Part shown: positions 1-8,390 of the stretch, piece after piece
Layout: each line of letters opens with the position of its first letter
Numbering within the stretch: position 1 is the first letter of the stretch
From: Streptomyces sp. MJM8645
GTDB lineage: Bacteria; Actinomycetota; Actinomycetes; Streptomycetales; Streptomycetaceae
Assembly: GCF_001625365.1 (NCBI RefSeq)
Contig: NZ_LJJF01000001.1
Span: forward strand, 310,001 to 374,000
Length of the DNA: 64,000 nt
Reading direction: 5' to 3'
Program-made: the position numbers and the translations under genes
Notes under the pieces: generated by a model
Database searches by the model: none
What the model saw: only the letters and a program-made list of their open reading frames with translations
What the model was told of the DNA's origin: nothing

Positions 1-1039
1 GCCGCCAGAAGCGCTCTGCGGTGCGGCACATCCAGTCCGCGGTGTAGGGGGCCTCGCCGTGCTCGACGATCGCCCGCAGGTACGCCTGTGCCGCCCGCGC
101 GGCGCTGTTGGCGCCCTGGCCGGCGATCGGGTCGTTCACCACCACCGCGTCGCCGAGGCCGAGCACGTGGACGGCGTCGACGCCGGTGCCCAGCTCCGCC
201 ACCGGCCGCCGCACCACCGGGGTGACGGCGCCGGACAGTCCGGCCCCGGCATCCGTCGGCTCGGCGTCCGCCCACAGCTCCGCCTCCCACGGCAGGTGCT
301 CGCGCAACAGGGCGCGCATCCGGGCGAGTTGGGCGTCGGGCGCCGGGGCGTCGCGGAACGCGTCCAGCGGCCCGCCGGGCAGCGCCTCCCACAGCAGGAT
401 CGCGCACGGGCCGGAGAGGGTCAGGGCCGGTTGCAGGTACAGCTCGCCCAGGCCGGGCAGCGCGTGCATCCGCGCCCGCGGCTCGGTGGCCGGATCCGGC
501 GAGCCCACCCCGTGGACGTACAGGCAGGACAGCGCCCGCTGCGGCCGGTCGAACGGCGAGCGGGCGGCGTCGCGTTCGAAGATCCCGGCCAGTTCGCCGC
601 GCCCGGCCGCGACCACCGTCAGCTCGTGCCGGCGGGCGAGCTCGCGCAGGCCGTCCCGGTCCAGCGAGCGGTACTCGACCCGGCCGCCGCGCTCCTCCAG
701 CAGTTCCAGCCAGCGCGCCAGTTTCAGCCGCTGGTCCACCGACTGGGCGGGCTCGTCGAGCGTCATGGTGAACTCCAGCGCCCGCACCCCGGGCGGCACG
801 GCGAGCACCGACCGGACGGCGCGGACCGCCGGCGCCTCGCCCGCCCACAGGTCCAGCCCGGCCGCCGCCTCGGTCCGCAGCGCCGGTCCGAACATCGCCT
901 GGGTGGACAGCACCCGCCCGCCGCACACCTGCTCGGGGGTGCGCTCGGCGACCAGCGTCACCCGGTAGCCGGCCGCCACCAGCCCCAGCGCGAGCTGCAG
1001 GCCGGCCTGGCCCGCTCCGACGACGGCGATCCGGCGCAT
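1..1039 (-). CDS. StyA-like FAD-dependent monooxygenase (3' end outside window)
   Basis: The gene starts at ATG 1039 and runs off the left edge, so about 346 codons are visible. The N-terminus opens RRIAVVGAGQAGLQ, a Rossmann dinucleotide motif (GxGxxG at residues 8-13). The layout resembles styrene/indole monooxygenase oxygenase subunits (StyA family), which use FADH2 from a separate reductase to epoxidise or hydroxylate small aromatics; no reductase is visible here. A late motif, GLGDAVVVNDPIAGQGANSA, fits the second FAD-binding GD segment. The next gene upstream on the same strand is a type II thioesterase, 142 bp away, which suggests the edge of a biosynthetic cluster continuing to the left. 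A tryptophan-halogenase-like or other group A flavoprotein is less likely because no halogenase WxWxIP motif is visible. Family confidence is good; the substrate is unknown. Confidence 0.8.
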   Translation of the reverse strand, partial: MRRIAVVGAGQAGLQLALGLVAAGYRVTLVAERTPEQVCGGRVLSTQAMFGPALRTEAAAGLDLWAGEAPAVRAVRSVLAVPPGVRALEFTMTLDEPAQSVDQRLKLARWLELLEERGGRVEYRSLDRDGLRELARRHELTVVAAGRGELAGIFERDAARSPFDRPQRALSCLYVHGVGSPDPATEPRARMHALPGLGELYLQPALTLSGPCAILLWEALPGGPLDAFRDAPAPDAQLARMRALLREHLPWEAELWADAEPTDAGAGLSGAVTPVVRRPVAELGTGVDAVHVLGLGDAVVVNDPIAGQGANSAARAAQAYLRAIVEHGEAPYTADWMCRTAERFWR

Positions 1040-1078
1040 GGCGGCCTCCAGGGTGGGTGGTCTCGGCTGACGGTGCCG

Positions 1079-1130
1079 CCGGCGGCTCGGCTGACGGCCC
1101 GTCACGCAGGCACAGTAGCCGAGCCGCCGG
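1079..1130 (-). terminator. 14-bp perfect inverted repeat between thioesterase and monooxygenase genes
   Basis: The arms CCGGCGGCTCGGCT (1079-1092) and its exact reverse complement (1117-1130) flank a 24-nt loop. It lies just past the thioesterase stop and before the monooxygenase start. It may terminate or attenuate readthrough between the two minus-strand genes. There is no T-run, and the loop is long for a classic terminator. Confidence 0.5.
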
Positions 1131-1181
1131 GGCACGTCACCGGGGCCTCACCGGCACCGGCCACGCCCCGGCGCGGCCGGC

Positions 1182-1934
1182 TCAGCCGCGCAGGTGCGCG
1201 GTGAGCACCTCGACCACGGCCGCGGTCTGGTCCGCCACGTAGAAGTGCCCGCCGGGGAAGACCCGCAGGTCGAAACCGCCGGTGGTGTGCCGGTCCCACT
1301 GGGCGGCCTGGTCGACGGTGGCGTTCTGGTCGGTCTCCCCCACCAGCGCGGTGATCGGCTGCGGCACGGTCGCCTCCGGCGCGCAGCGGTACGTCTCGAT
1401 GGCGGTGTAGTCGGCCCGCAGCGCCGGCAGGATCAGCTCGCGCAGCGCCGGGATGGTGAGGATCCGCTCGTCCGTCCCGCCGAGGCGCACGATCGTGTCG
1501 AGCAGCCCGTCGTCCGGCAGCCGGTAGACGGCGGTCTCCCGGGGCAGCGAGGGCGCGCGGCCCGCCGAGACGAACAGCCGCTCGGGCCCCGGGAGACCGT
1601 CGCGGGCGAAGCATCGGGCGGTCTCGAAGGCGACGGCCGCGCCCATGCTGTGCCCGAAGAAGGTCAGCGGCCGGTCCGTCCAGTCGCGCAGCTCCCGGTA
1701 GAGCTGCTCGGCGAGCTCCAGCACCGAGTCGATCGCCGGTTCGGCGAAGCGGTTCTGACGGCCCGGGTACTGGACGGTGAGCACGTCGGCGTAGGGCGCG
1801 AGCGCGTTGGCGTACTCCATGTAGTAGCTGGCGGAGCCGCCCGCGTGGGGGAAGATCACGATCCGGGCGGGGGCGGAGTCGGACGGACTGAAGCGGCGGA
1901 ACCACGGGTTGTCGACGGCGGCACTGCTGGACAT
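1182..1934 (-). CDS. Type II thioesterase (external editing thioesterase)
   Basis: The product is 250 residues, the usual size for TEII proteins (GrsT/RifR type) that remove misloaded acyl groups from the carrier proteins of NRPS or PKS lines. The oxyanion region is IVIFPHAGGSA (about 26-35). The nucleophile elbow GHSMG puts the catalytic Ser near 96, and a late GGHFYV carries the catalytic His. The ATG at 1934 has a GAGAGAGG stretch upstream. No megasynthase is adjacent, so the partner is probably left of the window or is elsewhere. It shares a strand with the StyA-like gene downstream. The SDR gene is divergent across about 230 bp, where I see no clear promoter. Confidence 0.9.
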   Translation of the reverse strand: MSSSAAVDNPWFRRFSPSDSAPARIVIFPHAGGSASYYMEYANALAPYADVLTVQYPGRQNRFAEPAIDSVLELAEQLYRELRDWTDRPLTFFGHSMGAAVAFETARCFARDGLPGPERLFVSAGRAPSLPRETAVYRLPDDGLLDTIVRLGGTDERILTIPALRELILPALRADYTAIETYRCAPEATVPQPITALVGETDQNATVDQAAQWDRHTTGGFDLRVFPGGHFYVADQTAAVVEVLTAHLRG

Positions 1935-2163
1935 GCGGATGCTGACCTCTCTCCGTGACGAACTCTGCTGCGCCTAGTCTCGCAGGGCCCCGCCCGGCGC
2001 GGGTCCGAAACCCGGCGGTTCGACGATCTTGAGGCCCGACGGCGGTGACGGCGATCTGTCAGCGATCTGCCGGTCAGGCCTGTGATCGTGGGGCTGTCGG
2101 CGCGGCCACGGTCTCGAATCGCGGGTGGCCCGGCAGCCCCGAATACGCCAGGAGGCCATCAGC

Positions 2164-3132
2164 ATGTCGTCCACAACCCGTAACCGGCCGTGGGACGTTC
2201 ACCGGCCGTGGGACGTTCACCGGCCGCCGTCCGCCGCCGGGAGGAGCGTCCTGGTCACCGGGGGCAACGCCGGTATCGGCTACTTCGTCGCCGAGCAGCT
2301 CGCCGGGGCGGGCGCCGCGGTCGTGCTCGGCAGCCGGGACGCCGGTCGGGCCGGGGCCGCCATGGCGTCGATCCGCTCCCGAGTCCCCGGCGCCGTGGTG
2401 CGCCACCTCCCGCTGGACCTCGCCGACCTGCCCTCCCTGCGGGCCGCCGTGGACGGGCTCGCCCTCGACCACCTCGACGCGGTCGTCCACAACGCCGGGG
2501 TCGCGCTGGACGATCCGCCACGCCGGGAGACCGGGGCCGGGCACGAACTGATGTTCGCGACCAACCACCTCGGGCACGTCGCGCTCACCCGCTGGCTGGC
2601 CCCCCTGCTCGCGGCCGCACCAGCGGGCCGCATCGTGACGGTCGGCAGCTTCGCGGCCCGCTCGGAGCGGCTGGACCTCGACGACCTCCAGTCGGCCGTG
2701 GACTACCGGCCCAAACGCGCCTACGGCCGCTCGAAACTGGCGCAGATGACCTTCGGCCTCGAACTCGACCGACGCCTCCGCGCCGCCGGCAGCACCGTGC
2801 TCAGCCTGCTGGCGCACCCCGGCGGCGCACTCGACTCGCTCACCCCGCCCCGCCCGCCGGTCCACACGCGGACCGTCGGCGAAGGACTGCGCGGCCTGCC
2901 GGCCGGGCTCCTCCTCCAGGGCAAGGACCACGGCGCGTGGCCGATCGTCCGGGCCGTCCTCGACCCGCAGGCGCAGGGGGGCCAGCTTTGGGGGCCCCGG
3001 GTCTTCGGCCTGCGCGGCGCCCCCCGCCTCGAACCCGCCCAGCCCCACCTGACCGACCGCACCGTCGCCGCCCACCTCTGGGACGCCACCTGCCGCCTCG
3101 CCGCCGTGGACCCCCACCTCGGCCTCCTCTGA
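2164..3132 (+). CDS. Short-chain dehydrogenase/reductase (retinol-dehydrogenase-like)
   Basis: ATG 2164 is chosen because AGGAGG at 2150-2155 lies 8 nt upstream; the earlier ATG at 2125 would place that motif inside the gene. The product is 322 residues. It carries the NAD(P) motif TGGNAGIG (32-39), an HNAG motif and the catalytic YGRSK (YxxxK) of classical SDRs. Its long C-terminal part resembles WW-domain oxidoreductase or retinol-dehydrogenase-like members. The substrate is not readable. Residues 9-20 contain a duplicated RPWDVH unit from an 18-bp tandem repeat. The gene converges on the serpin gene with a 46-bp gap. Confidence 0.85.
   Translation: MSSTTRNRPWDVHRPWDVHRPPSAAGRSVLVTGGNAGIGYFVAEQLAGAGAAVVLGSRDAGRAGAAMASIRSRVPGAVVRHLPLDLADLPSLRAAVDGLALDHLDAVVHNAGVALDDPPRRETGAGHELMFATNHLGHVALTRWLAPLLAAAPAGRIVTVGSFAARSERLDLDDLQSAVDYRPKRAYGRSKLAQMTFGLELDRRLRAAGSTVLSLLAHPGGALDSLTPPRPPVHTRTVGEGLRGLPAGLLLQGKDHGAWPIVRAVLDPQAQGGQLWGPRVFGLRGAPRLEPAQPHLTDRTVAAHLWDATCRLAAVDPHLGLL
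2183..2226 (+). repeat. 18-bp tandem repeat in the 5' end of the SDR gene
   Basis: Two exact copies of an 18-bp unit (2183-2200 and 2201-2218) plus 8 bases of a third. It is in frame and gives a PWDVHR duplication before the Rossmann fold. Being a multiple of three, it lengthens a disordered N-terminus without breaking the frame. Confidence 0.85.
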
Positions 3133-3178
3133 CCACCACTCCGACCGGCCACCGCTCCGGCCCCATCCGTCGGGGAGG

Positions 3179-4369
3179 TCAGTCCACCCAGAGATCCGGT
3201 TCGGTCACCCAGCCGGCGGCGAGGACCAGCCCGGTGACGCGGTGGACGGCGAGGAAACCGAAAGGCCGGGCGAAGCAGACCTCGACGTGTCGGATCCGGT
3301 ACGGGGGCGGTGGCGGAGCTCCTGCGCCGGCGGCCGAGATGCTGGTCACCGAGGCCGCCCGGAAGCCGCGCGGGCCGAAGGTCGCGGTGGCGGTCTGGGC
3401 GGCGCTCTGGACGAACAGCGGCTCGCCGTCCGAGAGCCCGGGCAGTCGGTGCTCGACCCGCGAGGGGGTGCTCGCCGACGCCAGGCCGAACAGTTCGGGG
3501 CGCGCCAGCAGGTTGTGCTCGGCCTTGACCGTGAACCGGGGGACGTGCACACACAGTTCCGGCTGCGGCTCGCGGCTGCGTCGCCAGCCCAGGGTGAGTC
3601 CGGGCCCCGGGGATCCGGTGGGCAGGCGGTCCGCGGTGATCCGGCGGTGCCGGTGGGACAGCGCCCCTATTCCGGCGGCCAGCACCCGGCCCGTCGGGGC
3701 GTCCGGCTCGCCGAGCAGCAGCCGGACGTCGATGTCGCCGTGCCCGAGGACACGCAGCTCGGTGACCGGTCCGGTCGGCGTCTCCAGGACGGCGGCCCGG
3801 TCCAGCAGGGAGGTCCACCGCGACAGGTACGCGACCGGTCCACCCCACTCGTCCTCGAGTTCCGGTCCTGCTCCCTCCTCGAACGGGCGGATCCAGTCGG
3901 TCCGGACGGTGAGCGCGGCGGCCAGCACCAGGCGGGTGTCCGGGTCCAGGCTCACCGGCATCGCGTCGATCAGACCGTCCGTGCACCGCGCGGCCCAGGC
4001 GTCGAGCGCCCGCCGGTCCTCCGCCGTGTCCCCACTCAGCCGCCCGTGGACGTCCGTCGGCAGCGCTGCCGACCACTCCGGCCGAAGCCGGAGCCGATCC
4101 GCCGACCAGAGTCCGAGCGCCGCACCGACTCCCGGCAACCCCCGCAACAGGCCGAGGAGTTCACCCGCGCACACGGCGGCGGCCTCGGCCCGCATCCCGA
4201 GCGCCTCCTCCAACTCCCCTCGGACGGCAGGGCTCCCCGCTGGAGCCAGCAGCCCGAGCAGCGGCCACACCCCGGCCGGCATCAGCACCGTCCCGTGGAC
4301 CGCTGGTGCCTGGTCGACCCATCGTGCGCCCAGCCCGTTGACCGCCCGTACCGCTTCGGCCCGGCCCAT
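3179..4369 (-). CDS. Serpin-family protein with a proline-rich reactive loop
   Basis: ATG 4369 follows GAGGGGGG in the minus-strand leader; a start at 4441 lacks support. The product has 396 residues, the size of a serpin core, with no signal peptide. Serpin marks are the N-terminal LLGLLAPAGSPAVRGELEEA block (helix B-C region) and the C-terminal FARPFGFLAVHRVTGLVLAA, the serpin F-x-x-PF-x-F signature. The presumed hinge and reactive loop (about 343-361) reads SISAAGAGA followed by five prolines and YRIRH. Inhibitory serpins need a flexible loop that inserts as a strand, and consecutive prolines should resist that. It may therefore be non-inhibitory or use another mechanism. The target is unknown. 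The next gene on the strand is the P-loop protein, 189 bp upstream. Confidence 0.8.
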   Translation of the reverse strand: MGRAEAVRAVNGLGARWVDQAPAVHGTVLMPAGVWPLLGLLAPAGSPAVRGELEEALGMRAEAAAVCAGELLGLLRGLPGVGAALGLWSADRLRLRPEWSAALPTDVHGRLSGDTAEDRRALDAWAARCTDGLIDAMPVSLDPDTRLVLAAALTVRTDWIRPFEEGAGPELEDEWGGPVAYLSRWTSLLDRAAVLETPTGPVTELRVLGHGDIDVRLLLGEPDAPTGRVLAAGIGALSHRHRRITADRLPTGSPGPGLTLGWRRSREPQPELCVHVPRFTVKAEHNLLARPELFGLASASTPSRVEHRLPGLSDGEPLFVQSAAQTATATFGPRGFRAASVTSISAAGAGAPPPPPYRIRHVEVCFARPFGFLAVHRVTGLVLAAGWVTEPDLWVD

Positions 4370-4558
4370 CCGCCCCCCTCGATCGGCGTTTCGCGCGCCG
4401 AGCGTAGGGCCTGGGCGGGGCGGGGCGCGAGGGGATTTCACCGCGCCCGGCGCAGGGTCAGGTGCTCGTCGGGGGCGGGCTCGTGGACGCGGACGACGTG
4501 GGCGTCGGCGCCACGCCGCGCTCCTGCCGCCACCACGGCAGGAGCGACGCCGGGGGCC

Positions 4559-5257
4559 TCACCGGGCCGGGCCGAAGTGGACGGCTGTGGCGCGGGAGCG
4601 GGAGGCGGTGTCGAGGAGCAGGACGGACGCCGCTTCCGGGGCCGGGGTCGGCGCGCCGGAGCGCGTGTGGCGGGTGAAGGCGGCGAACAGCTGGTCCAGG
4701 CCCCGGCGGTGGCGGGCGAAGACCCGGGCGGAGGCGTGGCGGCCCCGGGCACGCTGGCCGTCCAGCGCGGTGGCGGCACCGACGTCGAGCAGCACCAGGT
4801 GCAGTTGCCGGCCCTGCCGGGCGGCCTCGCGGGCGAGCCAGCGGCGCATCCAGGCGCGGCTGCCGCAGTCGTGCACCAGCAGTGGCCCGCCGCGCCGCAC
4901 GGAGGAGCGCAGCAGCCGGACGTGCTCCAGCCGGGCCCAGGGCCGGTAGACCGCGTACGGCAGGCGCGCGGGCATGACCGCCTCGCAGGCCTCGTGGACG
5001 GCGCGCGGGTCGACGGTCGGCACCGCCCCCGCCCCGGACCAGCGCCGCAGCAGCGTGCTCTTGCCCGCGCCCGGCAGGCCCGACACGACCACGACGGCGT
5101 CGGGCGGGTAGCCCACGGTGAACGCCGCCCCAGCGACGCCCCGCAGGTCGAGGACGCCGTGCGGGCGCTCCTCGGCCCCCTGCCCGCCCGGCGCCTCGGC
5201 CGTGCCCGTGCCCGTGCTGGTACTGGTACTGGTGCTGGTGCCCGTGCTGGTGCCCAC
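4559..5257 (-). CDS. P-loop kinase-like ATP-binding protein
   Basis: GTG 5257 is preceded by GGGGGA. The product has 232 residues. Residues 2-19 are a simple GT/ST dipeptide repeat encoded by low-complexity DNA. Walker A is GLPGAGKST (60-68), after a VVVVSG strand. The arrangement is that of small AAA/zeta-like or predicted-kinase P-loop proteins that phosphorylate a small molecule. A later RGRHASARVFARH stretch could be the arginine-rich lid. No antitoxin partner is visible, so I do not call it a toxin. It may be cotranscribed with the serpin, but nothing shows that the two are functionally linked. Confidence 0.65.
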   Translation of the reverse strand: MGTSTGTSTSTSTSTGTGTAEAPGGQGAEERPHGVLDLRGVAGAAFTVGYPPDAVVVVSGLPGAGKSTLLRRWSGAGAVPTVDPRAVHEACEAVMPARLPYAVYRPWARLEHVRLLRSSVRRGGPLLVHDCGSRAWMRRWLAREAARQGRQLHLVLLDVGAATALDGQRARGRHASARVFARHRRGLDQLFAAFTRHTRSGAPTPAPEAASVLLLDTASRSRATAVHFGPAR

Positions 5258-5430
5258 GTGTCCCCCGTCCCTGTCCGACGGGGAACCCTAACAACTCCCG
5301 GCCGCGGGTACGGCACTCCGGTCCGGTCACGGCGGGACGCCCGGCAGCGGCCCCTGCCCCCGGGATCCCCGCACCGCTGCGCCACCGCACCCGCCCTAAG
5401 CTGACGTCCCATCAGACAGGAGGCCACAGC

Positions 5431-6972
5431 ATGGCGGAGTCGGGGCCGACGTACACCGGGCTGGTGTTGGCGGGGCTGGAGCGGGATCCGGGGCGGGTGG
5501 CGATCCGCTGGGGGGAGGAGGCGCTGACCGCCCGGGAGTGTCTGGACGGGGTGTACCGGACGGCGCGGGCGCTGGCGGGTGCCGGGCTCGGGCGCGGGGA
5601 CGGGGTGACGGTGCTGGCCGGGAACCGGCCGGAGGCGGTGCTGGTGCGGTTGGCCGCGAACCTGCTGGGCTGCCGGGTCGCGATGCCGCATCCGGACGGC
5701 CCGGTCGGGGAGTCGGTGGCGCTGGCCGGGTTCGCCGGGACGTCGGCACTGGTCTTCGATCCGGCCCGCTGCCGGGCCGCCGCCGAGGGGATCGCGCGGG
5801 CGCTGCCCTCGGCGGGCCTGTTCGCGCTGGGGCCGTCGGCGCTCGGGGTGGACCTGCCGGCGTCGGCCGCGTCCTGCTCGCCGGAGCCGCTGGCCCCGCG
5901 GTTCCGCCCGCAGGACGTGATGGCGGTGCGATTCACCGGCGGGACGACGGGCCGGCCGAAGGGGGTGCTGCGCCGGTTCGCCCGGCCGCCGCGGCCGGCG
6001 CTGCTGTCCGGTTCGACGTTCCTGCTCTGTACGGAGCTGTGCCACGGCGGCGGTACGACCGCGGATCTGGCGCTGGCGGCGGGCGGCACGGTGGTGTTGC
6101 AGGAGTCCTTCGCCGCCGAGGCGGTGCTGGCGGCGATCGAGCGGTTCCGGGTCTCCCGGGTGTACCTGCCGCCGCACCTGCTCTACCGCGTGCTGGACCA
6201 TCCGCTGCTGCGCGCGGCCGACACCGGCAGCCTGCGCCGCGTCACGTACACCGGCTGTCCGCCGTCGCCGCGCCGGTTGGCGGAGGCGACGCGGCGGCTG
6301 GGCCGGGTGCTGCACCAGACGTACAGCCTGACGGAGTGCGGGCCGGTGACCAGGCTGGGCCCGGACGAGCACCTGGACCCGCGGCTGCTGGCGACGGCCG
6401 GGCGCCCGTTCCCGGACACCAAGGTGCGGATCGTGGACGAGGACGGGACGGTGCTGCCGGCGGGCCGGACCGGGGAGATCTGCGTCCGCACCCCGACGGC
6501 GATGGTCGGCTACTGGCGCGACCCCGAGCTGACCGCCCGGGTGCTGCGGGACGGCTGGCTGCACACCGGCGATCTGGGCAGCCTGGACGCGGCCGGTTAT
6601 CTGACGGTGGCCGGGCGCCGCCCGATGGCGATCGTGGACGGGCACAACGTCTTCCCCCGGGACGTCGAGGAGCCGCTGCGCGCGCACCCGGAGGTGCGGG
6701 AGGCGGTGATGTTCGCGACGGCCGGTCCGGACCGGCTGGAACGGGTGCACGCGGCCGTGGTCACCGGGCCGGGATCGCCGGCGACGGCGGAGGAACTGCG
6801 CCGCTGGGCCCGGGAGCGGGTCGGGCCGCAGTGCGCGCCGGACTCCGTCCTGGTGCTGCCGGGGATCCCCCTGACCGGGGCGGGGAAGCCGGACCTCGAC
6901 GCGTTGCGGGCGTTGGCCACGTCCTCGGAGGGACGGGCCGTCACCCCTGCAGGGGCGCGCGAGGGAGTGTGA
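5431..6972 (+). CDS. Stand-alone AMP-dependent acyl-CoA/acyl-AMP ligase
   Basis: The ATG at 5431 follows AGGAGG with good spacing. The 513-residue ANL-family protein has the phosphate loop FTGGTTGRPKG (168-178), YSLTE (298-302), the TGD of the A7 region (379-381), GR near 395 and a C-terminal catalytic Lys in GAGKPD (486). It should activate a carboxylic acid as the adenylate and pass it to CoA or a carrier protein. It has no fused carrier domain. The substrate is unclear; it could load a starter unit for the neighbouring cluster or serve fatty-acid metabolism. The gene for a short membrane peptide follows 151 bp downstream. Confidence 0.9.
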   Translation: MAESGPTYTGLVLAGLERDPGRVAIRWGEEALTARECLDGVYRTARALAGAGLGRGDGVTVLAGNRPEAVLVRLAANLLGCRVAMPHPDGPVGESVALAGFAGTSALVFDPARCRAAAEGIARALPSAGLFALGPSALGVDLPASAASCSPEPLAPRFRPQDVMAVRFTGGTTGRPKGVLRRFARPPRPALLSGSTFLLCTELCHGGGTTADLALAAGGTVVLQESFAAEAVLAAIERFRVSRVYLPPHLLYRVLDHPLLRAADTGSLRRVTYTGCPPSPRRLAEATRRLGRVLHQTYSLTECGPVTRLGPDEHLDPRLLATAGRPFPDTKVRIVDEDGTVLPAGRTGEICVRTPTAMVGYWRDPELTARVLRDGWLHTGDLGSLDAAGYLTVAGRRPMAIVDGHNVFPRDVEEPLRAHPEVREAVMFATAGPDRLERVHAAVVTGPGSPATAEELRRWARERVGPQCAPDSVLVLPGIPLTGAGKPDLDALRALATSSEGRAVTPAGAREGV

Positions 6973-7123
6973 CGCGCCCTACCGATGCTTCGAGCGCCCG
7001 CGCGGGCGACCTCTCGCGCGGCGGACGACGGGAAGAACCGCCTGTGGACACTCGACCGTGCGGACCGAACTGCCGATACAACCCCGGCGGCGTTCCTCCG
7101 CACCGTCCCCAGGAGGCACTTCC

Positions 7124-7303
7124 TTGACCTGGCTACGCGTCCTGACCGCACTCGGAATCCTCGCCGTCGCGGCCAGTGCAGTGCTCGTCTTCGCCCTCTG
7201 CACCGCCACCGCCCGGGGCGAGCGCGCTGGTGAGGACGCACCCGACCTGCGCTCGGACGCCGAAGGCAGCGGGCTCTTCCAGCGGATGGGCGGCGACAGC
7301 TGA
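7124..7303 (+). CDS. Short single-pass membrane protein, TTG start
   Basis: TTG 7124 is 7 nt after a perfect AGGAGG (7111-7116), which decides the start over the in-frame ATG at 7058. The product is 59 residues: MTWLRV, one hydrophobic helix (about 8-27) and a charged acidic tail ending FQRMGGDS. No family is recognised. It lies between the acyl ligase and the convergent ABC ATPase gene. It could be a small transporter accessory or an orphan membrane peptide. Confidence 0.6.
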   Translation: MTWLRVLTALGILAVAASAVLVFALCTATARGERAGEDAPDLRSDAEGSGLFQRMGGDS

Positions 7304-7334
7304 CGGACCCGCCGGCCGCCGCCCCTCCCCCACG

Positions 7335-8324
7335 TCAGTGCCCGGCGATGTCGTCCGGACGGACCTCGATGTGGTCGGCCGCGAGGTCGACCGCCACCCG
7401 GTGCTCCATCCCGAGCGCCTCCAGGAACTTGACCGGCAGCTGCACCCGCCCGGTGCGGTCCAGCATCACGTACTCGCGCTCGTTGACCGACTCCTCGCCG
7501 TGCTCGTCCGTGACGGTGCGGCGCAGCACCTCGCTGCTGGTCCGGCCGTCCCGGATGGCGACCGTGCGGCGCACCTCGCCCGCGACCATCGGGTCGTGGG
7601 TGACGATGACGACGGTGGCGCCGAGTTCGCGGTTGACGGTGCGGAAGGACTCGAAGATCACCCCCGCGGTCTCGGAGTCCAGTTCGCCGGTGGGCTCGTC
7701 GGCGAGCAGCACCGGCGGGTTGTTGGCCATCGCCACCGCGATCGCGACCCGCTGCTGCTGGCCGCCGGAGAGCTCGTTGGGGCGGCGGTGGGCGAGGTCG
7801 CCGATCTCCAGCGCCTCCATCAGCTCGGCCACCCGGTCGGCCTGCTGCTTGGCCCGCCCGGCCCCGGCCCGGCGCCCGCGCAGCTGCATCGGCAGGGCGA
7901 TGTTCTCGGCGGCGGTGAGGAAGGGCAGCAGGTTGCGGGCGGTCTGCTGCCAGATGAAGCCGACCACCTCGCGCCGGTAGCGCAGCCGCTCCCGGGCGGA
8001 CATCTCCAGCAGGTCGCAGCCGGCGACGGTGGCGCTTCCGGCGGTCGGCACGTCGAGCCCGGCCAGGATGGTCAGCAGGGTGGACTTGCCGCTGCCGGAG
8101 GCACCGACCAGGGCGACCAGGTCGCCCTGCTGGATGGTCAGCTCCAAGCCCTGCAACGCCTGGACCTCGACGCCCTCGGCGCTGAAGATCCGCACCAGCC
8201 GGTCGCAGACGATGGCCGCGCCCTCGCCGTACGCCTTGGGCGAGGCGGCGGCGAGGGCCCGCTGCCGGAGCTCCTGCAAGCTGGGGGCCTCGGCGACCGG
8301 CTGCTCCTGGGGAGTGGTCTTCAC
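7335..8324 (-). CDS. ABC transporter ATPase with C-terminal AbrB-like domain
   Basis: GTG 8324 follows AGGAGA. Residues about 38-265 form a MacB/LolD-type ATPase: Walker A GASGSGKS (74-81), Q-loop near 126, signature LSGGQQQR (185-192), Walker B LLADEP (206-211) and H-loop His 243. Residues 285-325 read VMLDRTGRVQLPVKFLEALG and onward, a close match to the SpoVT/AbrB swapped-hairpin fold usually seen in DNA-binding regulators and antitoxins. MacB ATPases normally end near 230-250 residues, so this is an extra domain. It is downstream of two FtsX-type permease genes on the same strand and should power them. The added domain may mediate dimerisation rather than DNA binding. Confidence 0.9.
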   Translation of the reverse strand: MKTTPQEQPVAEAPSLQELRQRALAAASPKAYGEGAAIVCDRLVRIFSAEGVEVQALQGLELTIQQGDLVALVGASGSGKSTLLTILAGLDVPTAGSATVAGCDLLEMSARERLRYRREVVGFIWQQTARNLLPFLTAAENIALPMQLRGRRAGAGRAKQQADRVAELMEALEIGDLAHRRPNELSGGQQQRVAIAVAMANNPPVLLADEPTGELDSETAGVIFESFRTVNRELGATVVIVTHDPMVAGEVRRTVAIRDGRTSSEVLRRTVTDEHGEESVNEREYVMLDRTGRVQLPVKFLEALGMEHRVAVDLAADHIEVRPDDIAGH

Positions 8325-8345
8325 CGCTCGTCTCCTGTCTCGACT

Positions 8346-8390
8346 GTCCTAGAGGTCCTGGCGGTCCTGAAGGTCCTGACGGTCCTGAAT
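8346..8390 (-). repeat. 9-bp tandem repeat in the leader of the ABC ATPase gene
   Basis: GTCCT recurs at exactly 9-bp steps (8346, 8355, 8364, 8373, 8382), and degenerate copies continue to about 8415. It lies in the gap between the permease gene stop and the ATPase start, upstream of the ribosome-binding site. In the minus-strand transcript it gives an AGGAC-rich leader. Confidence 0.7.

Noticed and set aside
2125-2163. Earlier start for the SDR gene
   Set aside because: The AGGAGG at 2150 would be inside the coding region; it is positioned for ATG 2164.
4559-5257. Zeta-type toxin of a toxin-antitoxin pair
   Set aside because: Only the P-loop is shared; no small antitoxin gene is next to it.
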